Translations under genes and position numbers: made by a program
DNA from: Bromus sterilis
Lineage: Eukaryota; Streptophyta; Magnoliopsida; Poales; Poaceae
Direction: 5' to 3'
Assembly: GCA_950022295.1 (NCBI GenBank)
Contig: OX465599.1
Coordinates: forward strand, 4,960,001 to 5,024,000
Length of the DNA: 64,000 nucleotides
Shown here: positions 53,943-64,000 of the stretch, one piece after another
How positions within the stretch are numbered: the first letter of the stretch is position 1
Layout: each line of letters opens with the position of its first letter
The notes under the pieces: generated by a model
Told to the model about the DNA's origin: nothing
The model's database searches: none
What the model saw: the letters and a program-made list of their open reading frames with translations, nothing else

Positions 53943-55764
53943 AAAACAGGCTTTCGCCCCCCCCCTTATAGATAAAGGAATGAACCAGAGTACACGGTCG
54001 ATCGATACAGGATGGTGAGGTAGCCCCCTTACAAAGCTGGTCCTAAGATACCAGGCGCAGGTAGGCACCTACGCGGCAAGAAGCAATGAAAGCTAAACAC
54101 CCACACGCAACACCCTAGTACACCTAAGCTCCAAGACAACGCCCTCAAGAGGGAAAATGGCCCACAGCGTCGCCGCTGTCGAGTCCAGCTGGACAAAGGT
54201 CTTCACCTGGAGCCTTGACACGGAGAGTAGATCCACGACGACATCTTCAAGAAGAGTGTGGCACCCACGGGTGTCGCCGCTGTCGGCGCCAAGGCACGGA
54301 GCTTTCGCTCGGCAACTCGCCCGTGCCACCGATGCCGCTAGAGGGTTACGCGGAGGATAGCCCTAGATCTGGACCAGGACACCGCCCCCGAAGAGGCATG
54401 TCCGGGATACCCACCGCTCCACCACCCGTTGCCCACACAACCCGGGGGAGAGCCACCACCACCAAAATGGTGTCTGTCGGAAAGGAACCATGTGGACCAC
54501 CTTCCGGGGCCGCCGCCCCGACATTCATGCCGCCAGATAGCGCCTGTCAGCCCCATCACAGCGCCCTCGACCCCGGTGGGAAGAGCGACGATCATCCATC
54601 ACCTCTCCGCCCGGCATCAGCCCTAGAGTCTGGATAGGCGCCTCCATCATCGGAGGCAGCACCCACACTTGCGTCCCCGGCCAGTTCCAGCGAACTGGGG
54701 GGAGGCAACTCCTGGACTGCCGACGGTCACCGGAGATCCGGCCTAGGCCACTCGACCGAACCAGCTCTCCCGATGCCAAGTCCGAGGCCATCGGAGTCGA
54801 TCCACGACCCGACGAACTGCTACCACGGCCACCACCTGCGACCATCGTACCCGCGAGCACGACGAACGCCCACGGGCACCTCCCGGGCCATTCCCAGTCG
54901 CGCCTACCCGAAGCGCAAGCTCCGATCTGCCCGGGGCTCTGAACTGGCCCGCCCGAGCACGAACCCTAGATCTGGCCCATCACCGAAGCGCGTGCGATGA
55001 TGTCCCCCCATCCCCGCGCACCGTCGGCCAGATCTAGAAGAAGGCAGGCTACAACCACCACCTCGCGCCACCAAACGTCGGCACCATCCGGAGCCGTCGC
55101 ATCCCCCGTAGGAGCCACCCTCATCCCGCGCCGCCCCGCAAGCCAGACAGGCAAGGCCGCCGCCGCCAGATCTGACGGGCGCCGCCAAGAACCGTCGCTG
55201 CCCCTTGGGCACGCACCACCGTGTTGGGCGAGTAGCCGCCGTCGCTGCCCGCACCGGCTCCGCCACCACCGCCACCAAGCCGCCGCGACCACCACCGGGA
55301 TGCGCCGCCGCCGGCAAGGCAGCCACCACGGCACCCCACGGCGCAGAACAAGCCAATCCAGGCAGGGCCGCACCCCACACCGGCCCGGCCGTCGAGCACC
55401 GCCGGCGAGGAGCCCGTGGCCCCCGCAGCCGCCAGGGATCGGATCTGGCCAAGCCAGAACCGTCCACAGCCGCCGCCACGGAGGGATCCTCACGCAGCCC
55501 TCCACGCCGAAGCAGGCGTCCACGGCCGCGCCGCAAGCCCCCCCCCCCCCCCCCGCCGCCGGCGCACCCTGCGTACGCGCCACCGCCGCCACCGGGATCC
55601 CTGGCCCGCACCACGTCCCTCGCCACGAGGAGAAAAAGGCCCCGCCGGCGCCGGTGCCGACCGAGCTTTGTCCAGCGGCGCGCACCGGCGTCGGCGAGGG
55701 GGAGGAGGAGGGAGGGGGTTGGGCGGGGGAGCAGCGGGACGGCCCGGTCGCGAGGGTTTCGTTT
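53943..55764 (-). mobile_element. non-autonomous LINE-like insertion in the gene C promoter
   Basis: 1.8 kb of very GC-rich sequence flanked by a 16-bp duplication ACCTACTACCTACCAG (53927-53942 and 55765-55780). The uninterrupted site exists upstream of genes A and B (near 45056: GGACCTACTATCTACCAGGG). The minus-strand 3' end reads CTTTATCTATAAGGGGGGGG then CGAAAGCC, the same as the element at 7304-19768. No ORF1, endonuclease or RT is visible; the long frames are GC-driven. A 16-C run at 55539-55554 is a likely assembly risk. Confidence 0.8.
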
Positions 55765-55791
55765 ACCTACTACCTACCAGGGTATGCTTGC

Positions 55792-56060
55792 ACCAATATG
55801 CTCCGTCTATGGTCATTTCTATAATGTGTTGAGTGAAGGATACGGTGAGGGGTATTTTTTTCCTATCATGTAAGGCAGTATGATCTTAGGATTGCCCTCC
55901 TTTGGCTTAGGTGTTATGCAATCTTTACTAATACTTTTATTTTGCCGTTTCTTTCTTTTGTGCTCGAACTTGGATTGGTTGTGTGCATCTTAGTTATGCA
56001 AAGACCGGGTGTAATGCTTAAACCTCTTAAGTAATAAAGCCTTCTTTTTCGGAAAAAAAA
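55792..56060 (+). mobile_element. LINE 3' end fragment
   Basis: Ends GACCGGGTGTAATGCTTAAA, CCTCTTAAGTAATAAAGCC and an A-run, the 3' terminus of a common grass LINE. It replaces the TATA segment present upstream of genes A and B. Confidence 0.65.
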
Positions 56061-56250
56061 TCAGTTACTATTAATTAACGAGACTGAAGAGACTAGTATG
56101 TAAAAAATAAGCAGCACTTCATCTGAGGGTGGGTGATGCATGTCATAGCTACTGATTACCACGTTAAGGAGCACTATACTGTCTGTGGTTAGACCGGGAT
56201 TAGTCAATGCAGAGGATGATGTAGACCCTCCCTCCATCGCTGAGCATACC
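56061..56250 (-). promoter_or_regulatory. displaced distal promoter of DUF594 copy C
   Basis: Homologous to 45125-45290 (GAGGGTGGGTGATGCATGT, GATTACCACGTTAAGGAGCA, GGAGGATGATGTAGAC-like). It is now about 2.3 kb from the 5'UTR exon because of the two LINE insertions. Confidence 0.7.
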
Positions 56251-57099
56251 TATGTACCCTTTTTTTTTTTTGAGAAAAGATGCAGTTGAGTTTAAGAAGG
56301 ACTTCAACCTTGACCGATTTTGAATTAACAAAACCATCAAACGGCCAGGATACAACTAGAACATACAACAGCGAACAAGAACAAACATAAAACAGGAAGA
56401 TACAAAGGCGATGAAAAGAAGCTAACAAGACCTCAAACCCTCTCTATTCCTCTTACACCGGGGCTGCGAGGAAGGGAGACTCGTCTGAAGTGACCGGGTA
56501 AGCAACAGTACTGTCCAACCCCGTACCGAAATTCCATGAAATCCGTCCAAATTTGCACAAATCTTCTTCTCTATCTTCAGATAAAGTAAATTAGCAACCT
56601 GGCTAGAACAACATAATATCTACCCCGCGTACCAAAGATGCAAGTGGTGCAAAACAACATAATATCTCCAGATAAACAACTGAGAATTGGCAATTCTGTA
56701 ATCAAAGAGCGTGGTTGGTTGGTGCCTTGACTTGAGATAAACAACTGAGAAATACCATGATGATGACGAGTAGCTAAAGAATGGTTGATCGGATTCAGAA
56801 TATACACTGTCTCGTAGTGCAAAATCTGATCCCATTGGCTTTAGTTATATACAGATTCTTTCAGCTCAAACGTCGATGTCTTGGGAAGCCTGAGAATGTA
56901 CACACAAGATAGGACAGTCGAGGCGGCATCTCGGCATCTAGTTTGTTACTCCATGCGTCCACCTGCAGTTTTTTTTTCAAATTGGAAACCGTTCTGCCTC
57001 TAGCCACACTAATCTCTACAGAACTTTCTTTTCATCCATGTCGCGGCTCCAACTTTCTAGCTATCGGTAGCAAACATCAGAGAGTAGCAGTGGGTAGGT
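56251..57099. other. region upstream of the DUF247 gene
   Basis: A T-run followed by GAGAAAAGATGCAG (56261-56285) looks like the reversed poly-A end of a retroelement fragment reaching roughly 56450. The rest is unassigned. No clear TATA box for the DUF247 gene was identified. Confidence 0.35.
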
Positions 57100-58683
57100 A
57101 TGGCAGCTCTCTCTGCAACTCGTAGTTGCGACCTGCAGCCAGCAGATTCAGTGGTAGAGGCTGCGGAAGAAGTAGTGGCTCCGGTTGAGGAGGACTACTT
57201 GAAGAAAGCAGCTCAAGAGTGTAAGGCTGCTTTCTCCTCTGAGATCACATGTGTCTGTAGCCCCGAGCAGGTTGGTGAGGGCATGGACTTTGCAGAAGCA
57301 GTACCGGCTCGGGCTCCGGTCCAGGAGTACCTGAGAAAAGCAGCAGAAGAGTTCAAGGTTGACTTCGACAAGAGACAAGAGAAGATGCATAGGTTTCCTA
57401 CAAGCCTACGCATCGACAATCGGTACATCGTGCCAAGGGTCGTGGCCATCGGCCCTTACCACCACGGCTCGCCTCACCTCCTGCAGATGGAGAAGGTGAA
57501 GCATGTGGCTGCCAACCACTTCATCAACAGCTCAGGCCACTCACTTGAGGAGATTTATGGGTCTGTCGTCTTGGTCACACAGGAGGCCCGTCGCCTCTAT
57601 GCTAACGATGCAGTGGCAGGTATCAGCGATGCTAACTTTGCGGCTGTGATGTTCTATGATGCATGTTTCTTGTTGGAGTTTATTATGCTTATTTATAACA
57701 AGGGGCAGGTTCCATGCCCAGAGTTGGTATGTGTTTTTCACTGCAACATACATCATATCTTCAATGATGTAATGCTGCTGGAGAATCAGCTCCCCTGGCT
57801 GGTTGTGGAAACCCTCATCAACTTTAGGTCATTGTCGGTGTCAGTGAAGAAGACAGTTTCAACGATGGGAGAAGCTCTCACAAACCGTGTGTATCATACC
57901 GGACCAGAAGAAATCCTTTCAGACTTGGACGAGGAGTACTACAGACCGCCTCATCTCCTTAGTCTCCTCCGATTCTACAAAACATGCAACAAGAAGATCA
58001 AGATAGCCAGCAAGATAGCTCGTATTAATCAAGCATTTTCAATATTGAGTCGTTTGAAAACCCGAACGATTGCTGAGCCTAACCTCGAGCCTATGGAAAG
58101 ACATATACCTTCAGCCAGGAAACAAGCAATGTCAGCATCTACAAGTGCCATGGAGCTTGCAGAAATTGGCATCAAGCTGAGAGCCATCACGACAGGAAGT
58201 TTCACAGAAATCAGCATCAAGAAAGGACCCCTCTTTGGCGAGCTTTTCCTGCTTCCGCTGGCGCTAAGCAGCACAAGTGCATGTTGGCTTATAAACATGG
58301 CGGCTTTCGAGGTGTGCATGACCTCAGGGGATCAACATGATGTTGAAGGGATGGATGTCTCCTCATACATCGCCCTCCTTTCTATGCTCATGGACCGTGA
58401 GGAGGATGTGCACGAGCTACGAACCAAACATATTGTGCAAGGAGAACTCACAAACAAGGAGATGCTCGAGTTCTTCAAAAGCCTTACCAAGCACATGTCT
58501 GTCGGCAACTCCTATGTCCGCATCTTGACAGACATTGAGAACTACAAAGTCAACAGGTGGATGTGGATCAAGGTGCACAAGTTCGTCTACAACAACTTCA
58601 AAGCCATTGTCACAGTCTTGACAGTGGTTGGTGTTCTAGTGGGCATCTTCAAGACGCTCCTCTCTATCAAGCAACACCAGTAA
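57100..58683 (+). CDS. DUF247 membrane-anchored protein
   Basis: An intact 527-aa single-exon gene, the usual size for PF03140. The family core begins at VPRVVAIGPYHHG (about residue 110), followed by MEKVKHVAANHF, FYDACFLLEFIMLI and LLENQLPWLVVE. A C-terminal hydrophobic helix (about residues 500-522, IVTVLTVVGVLVGIF) probably anchors it to a membrane. Before the core lie two imperfect copies of an APV.EDYL.KAA.E.K..F block, an unusual N-terminal duplication. DUF247 proteins are determinants of the grass S and Z self-incompatibility loci, but the family is large and most members have no known role. Nothing here shows that this is an S or Z gene. Confidence 0.93.
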   Translation: MAALSATRSCDLQPADSVVEAAEEVVAPVEEDYLKKAAQECKAAFSSEITCVCSPEQVGEGMDFAEAVPARAPVQEYLRKAAEEFKVDFDKRQEKMHRFPTSLRIDNRYIVPRVVAIGPYHHGSPHLLQMEKVKHVAANHFINSSGHSLEEIYGSVVLVTQEARRLYANDAVAGISDANFAAVMFYDACFLLEFIMLIYNKGQVPCPELVCVFHCNIHHIFNDVMLLENQLPWLVVETLINFRSLSVSVKKTVSTMGEALTNRVYHTGPEEILSDLDEEYYRPPHLLSLLRFYKTCNKKIKIASKIARINQAFSILSRLKTRTIAEPNLEPMERHIPSARKQAMSASTSAMELAEIGIKLRAITTGSFTEISIKKGPLFGELFLLPLALSSTSACWLINMAAFEVCMTSGDQHDVEGMDVSSYIALLSMLMDREEDVHELRTKHIVQGELTNKEMLEFFKSLTKHMSVGNSYVRILTDIENYKVNRWMWIKVHKFVYNNFKAIVTVLTVVGVLVGIFKTLLSIKQHQ

Positions 58684-60946
58684 TGTTCGACCACGTTTAC
58701 CATGTTTACGGATGTACATAGTGTTTGGATGGCAGTCCAGTAATAGGTTATGTGTATGAGTCATGTAGTAATCATGTTATCGGTCGCTTGTGTTTGGGCC
58801 TTGTCACTTGTCAAACTGTTTCAGATTTTTTTCACGCTGCTTTCATAAAGATGGCTGTGCGCATCATGATACATAACCGGGGGTTTAACTCCCTTTAGAG
58901 AGAAGAAAAACTATGCTTGCAAATACTCTGTTTTGTGCTTAGTTGCGCTGGTGTGATTATAGTTTTCTGATTTGGGAATAACAGATCATTGGTATATTTT
59001 ACTTACTGCATTTGAAATTCTGAATTACAACTTCACCTGAGGCAGTCCACGCCTGGCAGTGTTTGAATGGTTTGTATGTGCTGATTTGATACTTTCTTAA
59101 CAGAAGTAAAACAAAACTTGTGATCTACACTTGTTAGAGTCATCCTACTCAATATAAACCCTCAGATTAAGTGGCATGGATGTTCCACAAAAGAAAAGAT
59201 AGACTGGGTGTGTACTGTCAGAAAGAAAGGAAAAATCTGTCGGAAAAAAAACTAGACTGGCTGCACCTTAAGAGTTCTTAGCCTATTTGACCTTTTGTTT
59301 ATGGCATTAAATATGCTGTGTTGGTTTATCCTTCACAAATTCAACCGAGAATGCATTCATTACGTAGGCTTGTTGTCTTATATGAATATGATGATGGAAT
59401 CGAAATAAAGGATACTGAACTGGAATAAGAGGGCCATACAAGAGTTGGGTTTAAATTCCAGGAACGCATTGCCTGCAAAAAGTGTTTGCGGCTGGCTATC
59501 TCTACCTATTGAAAGAGACATAAGAACAGAGGCTTGCATTTTGTTTTGCCGTTTGGCTCGTGTGTTTTGTCATCTGTCGTTGTTGTCGTTTTTTTGAGAA
59601 TCAGTGATGGACAATTACCGAGTTAATAGCACGGAACCACGACATTGAGGGATAGGATTGCAGAAAACACACCTTTTCATTTTTAATGTGAAACCCACTA
59701 ACTATAAGACTAATCTTTTGCAAAAACCACAGATCACGTGCTTAGCCCATTTTGACCGCGTTTATGATAGGTGGGGCCTAACTTTGATGATGTGGCACCA
59801 CGGCGCAGCCGAAACGACGCCACACGCCGTTAGACACTGTCAGACGGTGATGGCCGATTAAAACAGAGACTACTGCTATTTCCTAGATTCTAAAGTCACA
59901 CTTTTCTCTCTGATATTTCCCCTGATTATCTACTGCAATAACCATGATGATACAGGCAGAGACTACTGCTGAAGCTTAGTGTAAACTTACTGGAAATGGC
60001 CCGTGGAATATTGGAACTGATATTGAACTTATGCACACCCCATGCCATACTGAAGGAAGAAATTTTACTCGACTGATGAAATTATGTTGAATAATTACAT
60101 CTAGCCATCAGATATATTGTGGATAAAGGGGGGGGCAGGCTTCGAGATTAAGAGCATAAATTAGGTACAGGTCTTCAGAAGGTTAGGAAGGCTAGGGAGA
60201 AGGGAGGATTCCATACCTGGTTGCTTTGCCGTAGACCAGAAAGATATTCAAATTGTCTGATTCTTTCAATTTTCCTACGTCACCATTTTGCCAGTGAATA
60301 GCACCTTTAGCGGTTTGAACAGCATGAATGCTTCCAAATAATTGCTGCTAAAAACGGACCCTGTCTTTCCAATAAACAACATAAAAGCTTAGTACATTCT
60401 TCTAAAAAAACAGATTCAGAAATGTAAGAAAATCTGGAGTGGAGTCATCAGTAATAATGTTGCACAAACTGGACCGCATAAGGAAGTTATTGGATCCAGA
60501 ATTCAAGTGGTTTTCATACCTTGCGCCAGTCCTGCCTTGTATGCAGTCCATTCAAATAGTGCAAAAATATAAACCACCAAAATTCATTTATGTCTTCGGT
60601 CCAGCTGCTATTTTTGAGTTATCTCTCTCCAGGCCATGGCTACCAAATCCAGTATGCAGATGTACGTACATACCAAGAATTCAACTGTTGAATCTCTCCT
60701 AGCACAAACTACACAAGCTAGGAGCATGTTATGATCTCAAACCTCACAAATAATGATTCCAGAGCAAAGGGACCAGGAGGGTATGCAATCCCAGCAAAAT
60801 ACCAATGCTACTACTCTTAGCATTTTATCTGAAGACCAAACACCATGTGCATACAGTGTATAAAGCTCGGTTTCTCAGAAATAAAACAATGCACAAGGCT
60901 GGAGTATGCTGATATGAAGTTGTACCTTTGTTTATTAACTATCAAC
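58684..60946. other. intergenic DNA between DUF247 and TPLATE
   Basis: The 3' sides of two convergent genes. No coding region, RNA gene or complete element recognised. Small frames at 59658 and 60439 lack similarity. Confidence 0.5.
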
Positions 60947-61044
60947 TACTCCCTCCGTTCTAAAATAACTGTCTTAGCCTTAGTACAGCTTTGTACTAGA
61001 GCTAGAACAAAGTTGAGACAGTTATTTTGGAACGGAGGGAGTAG
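60947..61044. mobile_element. Stowaway-type MITE
   Basis: A 98-bp hairpin: TACTCCCTCCGTTCTAAAAT at the left and its inverted complement ATTTTGGAACGGAGGGAGTA at the right, with TA borders, 380 bp from the TPLATE stop. Confidence 0.9.
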
Positions 61045-61119
61045 TAAATCAAGGATCTGTTGACAATATATAAGGCTTGTAAGCTCTCGCAACTTTGTTG
61101 CAAATGAACACTGACCACA

Positions 61120-61424
61120 AGTTGCTATTTTCACAGATCAACATGCAAGAAAACCTCAACTTTACATAGCCGGTAGAAGTAACATATGATGGGAACTTAA
61201 TTGTAGCATATACACAATCACATGTTCTTGATGATGACCAATGAACAAAATTGCCCTCTCCACTGGAAATTACACTTCTGAGTCCGCAGAAAGAATGACG
61301 CTCCAGACTTCATGGTACAGAAAAAGAAGCCCCCGGAAAATGAATATAAAAACAGCTTGCATTGTATACCTTTTACTGTTACACAAGGTACAAAATTGAA
61401 AACTCTTGGCCAGAGAAACCTTCA
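61120..61424 (-). other. TPLATE 3' flank/3'UTR, shared with the DUF594 cluster
   Basis: 61125-61345 resembles 41365-41640 and, more weakly, 46770-46900: AACATATGATGGGAACTTAA-like, CTTGATGATGACCAATGA and AAGAATGAYGCTYCAG blocks occur in the same order. Confidence 0.5.
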
Positions 61425-64000
61425 CTATTGAAGCAACGCTTCCAAATATTCATCAACATATGCCAAGCATGGCCAATGATCTGTTCTTATCCTGACCAGC
61501 GTGGAGGCATAGCCTACTTCCATTAAGAAGAGGAGGTGGTATCTGGGTGGCAGGAATATGAGAACACGCACGACGCCCATATCCCTCTTGCTTAAATGAG
61601 CATACCTCGCCATACCGATCCCGATTTCGTCATCATCGATGTGCTGAAGCTGGAGATTGTTTTCCATGGAGTATGGAACCAATGCATCAGCACCAACAGC
61701 AGCATCCGAATCGCTTTCTTCCCACACGACATTCTCAATGACTCCATTACCTCTTAGAATAGTGATAAGTGAACGCCCAGCAACGCTGACAACAAAGGGA
61801 GCAAGGTATCTCTCAAGAGCTCCTATCAGAACCTTTGGAGTCACCTCAAGAAGCTTGACAGACCGGGTTCCACTGATCGCAGCCAACCCTTTTCCTCCGC
61901 TTAAAGGGAAGGTCTCACGACCTGTGTTAGATGAACTGTTACAGGCCTCCCATAGAGCATGAAACAGATCCTGGTAATACTCCGCTATACCATCTTTCGG
62001 AGTATCAGGAGGTACACTGGCCTTCAAAAACATGTCCTCGATGCCAACTGTAATAGGCTGAAGAGAACCACATATGACTTGGCAGTTCTCTGTGTTTGCT
62101 GCGATTTCAACGTCAATAAGACCAGGTGATGGCTCTCGAGGGTCCATTTCTATCATTACTGATGCACGGTAACTTGATTCTTCCTGGTGGCAGTTATCTA
62201 TGGGGACAATATCCACACCTGAACCTGGAGGCTCACCCAAAAGGAAAGGCACATGACATGAGGGAATTTTCCCAAACCGTGCACTGGATGAAAAGGTAAT
62301 TGTCACTGCATAAAGGGCAGGCAACTCATCTTCCCCTTCAGAATGTGAAACAGGTGAATCAGATCCCCAAGCACTGTTAAATGTCTCTGAATCAAATCTA
62401 AACGTGCAATGTATTTTGACTTTGAGACCCCCAGATGAGTGCAAGTAATCAGGAATGCATGAAAAGTGCCTTCTAAGTATTTCCAAAGTTTCAGCCCCCT
62501 TTGAATCCATCACACGTAGTGCTTCTTGTGTATAGCCAATTCTCTCAATGGTAGGTTGTGGTGGCATTTCTTGCTCTGGAGGAGTCACACTCATGTCCTG
62601 TATACTTAGAATGTGACCAGATGCTCTGCTCTGGACACTGAAATTAGGCAATGTGAGGGCCCATGACTGCTTCACAACCAGAGGCACAACTCTTTCAAGA
62701 TGAATATACGATGCCAAACTAGGCATGATGTTGGGATCTTGAGCGGGACGTTCTGATCGGTCATCAAACATGGAACCCGGATGCGAGGGTGTGGGTTGCT
62801 CTCCAATTCCCATGAGATTCCTCAGTTTTTTGCCAGGAATGCAAGACAACATCCGCAAACATATCCTGGAGGAACCATTTGAACCAGTCAGAAGGCAATA
62901 GAGAAACCGATAGTATGTACCAAGCAATGTTACAATTATGTGTGTGTAATTTAAAGAAAGAAAAACGAAGATACCTTGCATGATCCCTGATCTCTAGGTC
63001 TGGGAATGACTCGATGGTCCGCACGAGTAGGTGAGTGAGGGGGCAGAATATATGAGAGCTGTGATGGTGCTTCAGCATGATACGACAAATGCCCACAACC
63101 TTGCTGCCCTGAGACCAGGACTTCAGTTCTGTGTCCGGGGCATGCTTCTTGGCAAGAGAAACCATCTGCTTGGTGAGCAATTCGATTAGCCGGAGCTGAG
63201 GGACTGCCTCATTCTGTGCAATCTTCTCAAAAAGGGGGTAGTAAGACGCGAGCTGGTAGCTCGGTTCAAGCCTCGGAAGCAGGCACTCGTCAACGGTTCG
63301 GAGCAACTGTTCCCCCACCCACCGGTGTGTGGTGCATGCTAGCAGGCGGTTGATGAAATCAGCAATCACTGGGACTAAACCTCGATGTTCTGATGCCATA
63401 TCAACCAGCATAGCCTGCATAAAGAATGGCGCACAAACTTATTAAACACTAAATTTCACTGCAGTAGCACGGAATGAAGGTCCTTGCAAGTAGATGAGTG
63501 TGCCTATCATTAACTTTCCCCGTAATTTCTACCTGGAAATGGTGGAAGGTAGTTTTATTCAGGAGCTCACCAGCTCCGGAGCAACCCATGGCATTGTCAC
63601 TGTGAGGGGCAGCACCAACCAAGACCCTGTGCAGAGCTCGGAACGCAACACATGTCTCAGTACTCCATGCAGGGAGCCACCTGAAGGCCGAAACACAGAC
63701 CAAGCCATCATCGATGAGCTCAGTCGTCTGCTTGCCATAACTACCTCCTTCAACCTTATCACTGTTGATGCTAGCAGCAACAAATCCAAGACAGTCCAGC
63801 TTCTTAGCCTTGAGTGCCAGGGGGTCGAACATGCCAGGGTAGAACCATTTGGCAAGTCCAGGTACTGAATCTCTGAACCTCTCGGACCCAAGCAGCCAAT
63901 GCAATGCCAGCAATCGCACCGGGAGTGGCCGGTGCGCCTCGCAGGCAGCCGAAGCTAGGCGGCGCGCCATCTTGCGCTCGTCCTCAGCACCAAACGCGTC
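61425..64000 (-). CDS. TPLATE: TPLATE, endocytic adaptor-like subunit (5' end outside the window)
   Basis: Three exons in phase on the minus strand: beyond 64000 to 63533, 63414-62975 and 62865-61425, giving about 780 C-terminal residues of a protein usually near 1,170. Recognisable TPLATE strings are LPVRLLALHWLLGSERFRDS, SVPGLAKWFYPGMFDPLALK, RWVGEQLLRTVDECLLPRLE, SYYPLFEKIAQNEAVPQL, VKLLEVTPKVLIGALERYLA and DHWPCLAYVDEYLEA at the end. TPLATE is a core subunit of the plant TPLATE complex, which acts with AP-2 and clathrin in endocytosis at the plasma membrane. No frameshift or stop is seen. Small differences from the conserved wording (RICLRMLSC at the last junction) are within normal variation. 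Confidence 0.95.

Noticed and set aside
54904..55832. Several long Gly/Pro/Arg-rich frames on both strands
   Set aside because: They arise from the GC-rich LINE-like insertion. No LINE ORF motifs, and frames are open on both strands at once.
57100..58683. DUF247 gene as a self-incompatibility locus
   Set aside because: Family membership alone is not evidence. No paired second DUF247 gene or small secreted partner was recognised nearby.

Overview
The window is plant nuclear DNA, most likely from a Triticeae grass (wheat, Aegilops or barley type). The evidence is an abundance of Stowaway-type MITEs, an Athila-like LTR retrotransposon primed by tRNA-Asp, a mudrA-type MULE, long TE-filled introns, and grass-expanded gene families (DUF4220/DUF594, DUF247, kinase-MSP). 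Species and chromosome cannot be fixed from sequence alone.

Layout. Positions 1-2353 hold the upstream region, promoter and 5'UTR exon of a large plus-strand gene. Its exons can be assembled in phase from 2354 to 40176. The gene encodes a non-RD protein kinase domain, then a major sperm protein (MSP) domain, then a WD40 array resembling coatomer beta' (COPB2). Twelve coding exons give 765 codons, with one in-frame TAG (codon 421) in the MSP exon. The intron between exons 2 and 3 is about 27.4 kb (2867-30241) and is packed with nested transposons: a short-LTR non-autonomous element (3840-6282), Helitron-like termini (6510, 28491, 29706), a small LINE-like element (7304-19768) invaded three times by one Athila-like LTR family, and a complete 6.2-kb MULE (20330-26505). 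A later intron (30675-35150) holds AT-rich DNA dense in TTACAGT/ACTGTAA motifs.

From 41.3 to 53.4 kb on the minus strand lies a cluster of three DUF4220-DUF594 membrane-protein genes. One (A, 42337-44616) is intact. B (46987-49024) and C (51395-53435) are frameshifted. B is a chimera made by a 4,408-bp tandem duplication whose crossover maps to a 43-bp identical tract. The 5'UTR exon and promoter of these genes are visibly homologous to those of the kinase-MSP-WD40 gene, so unrelated coding regions share a promoter module. Gene C's promoter is split by LINE insertions (53943-56060).

From 57.1 kb onward are an intact DUF247 gene (57100-58683, plus strand) and the C-terminal two thirds of TPLATE (61425-64000, minus strand, cut by the window edge). 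TPLATE is a subunit of the endocytic TPLATE complex. The kinase fusion, DUF594 and DUF247 families are fast-evolving in grasses, whereas TPLATE is a conserved single-copy-type anchor. Nothing in the sequence shows that these genes act in one pathway.
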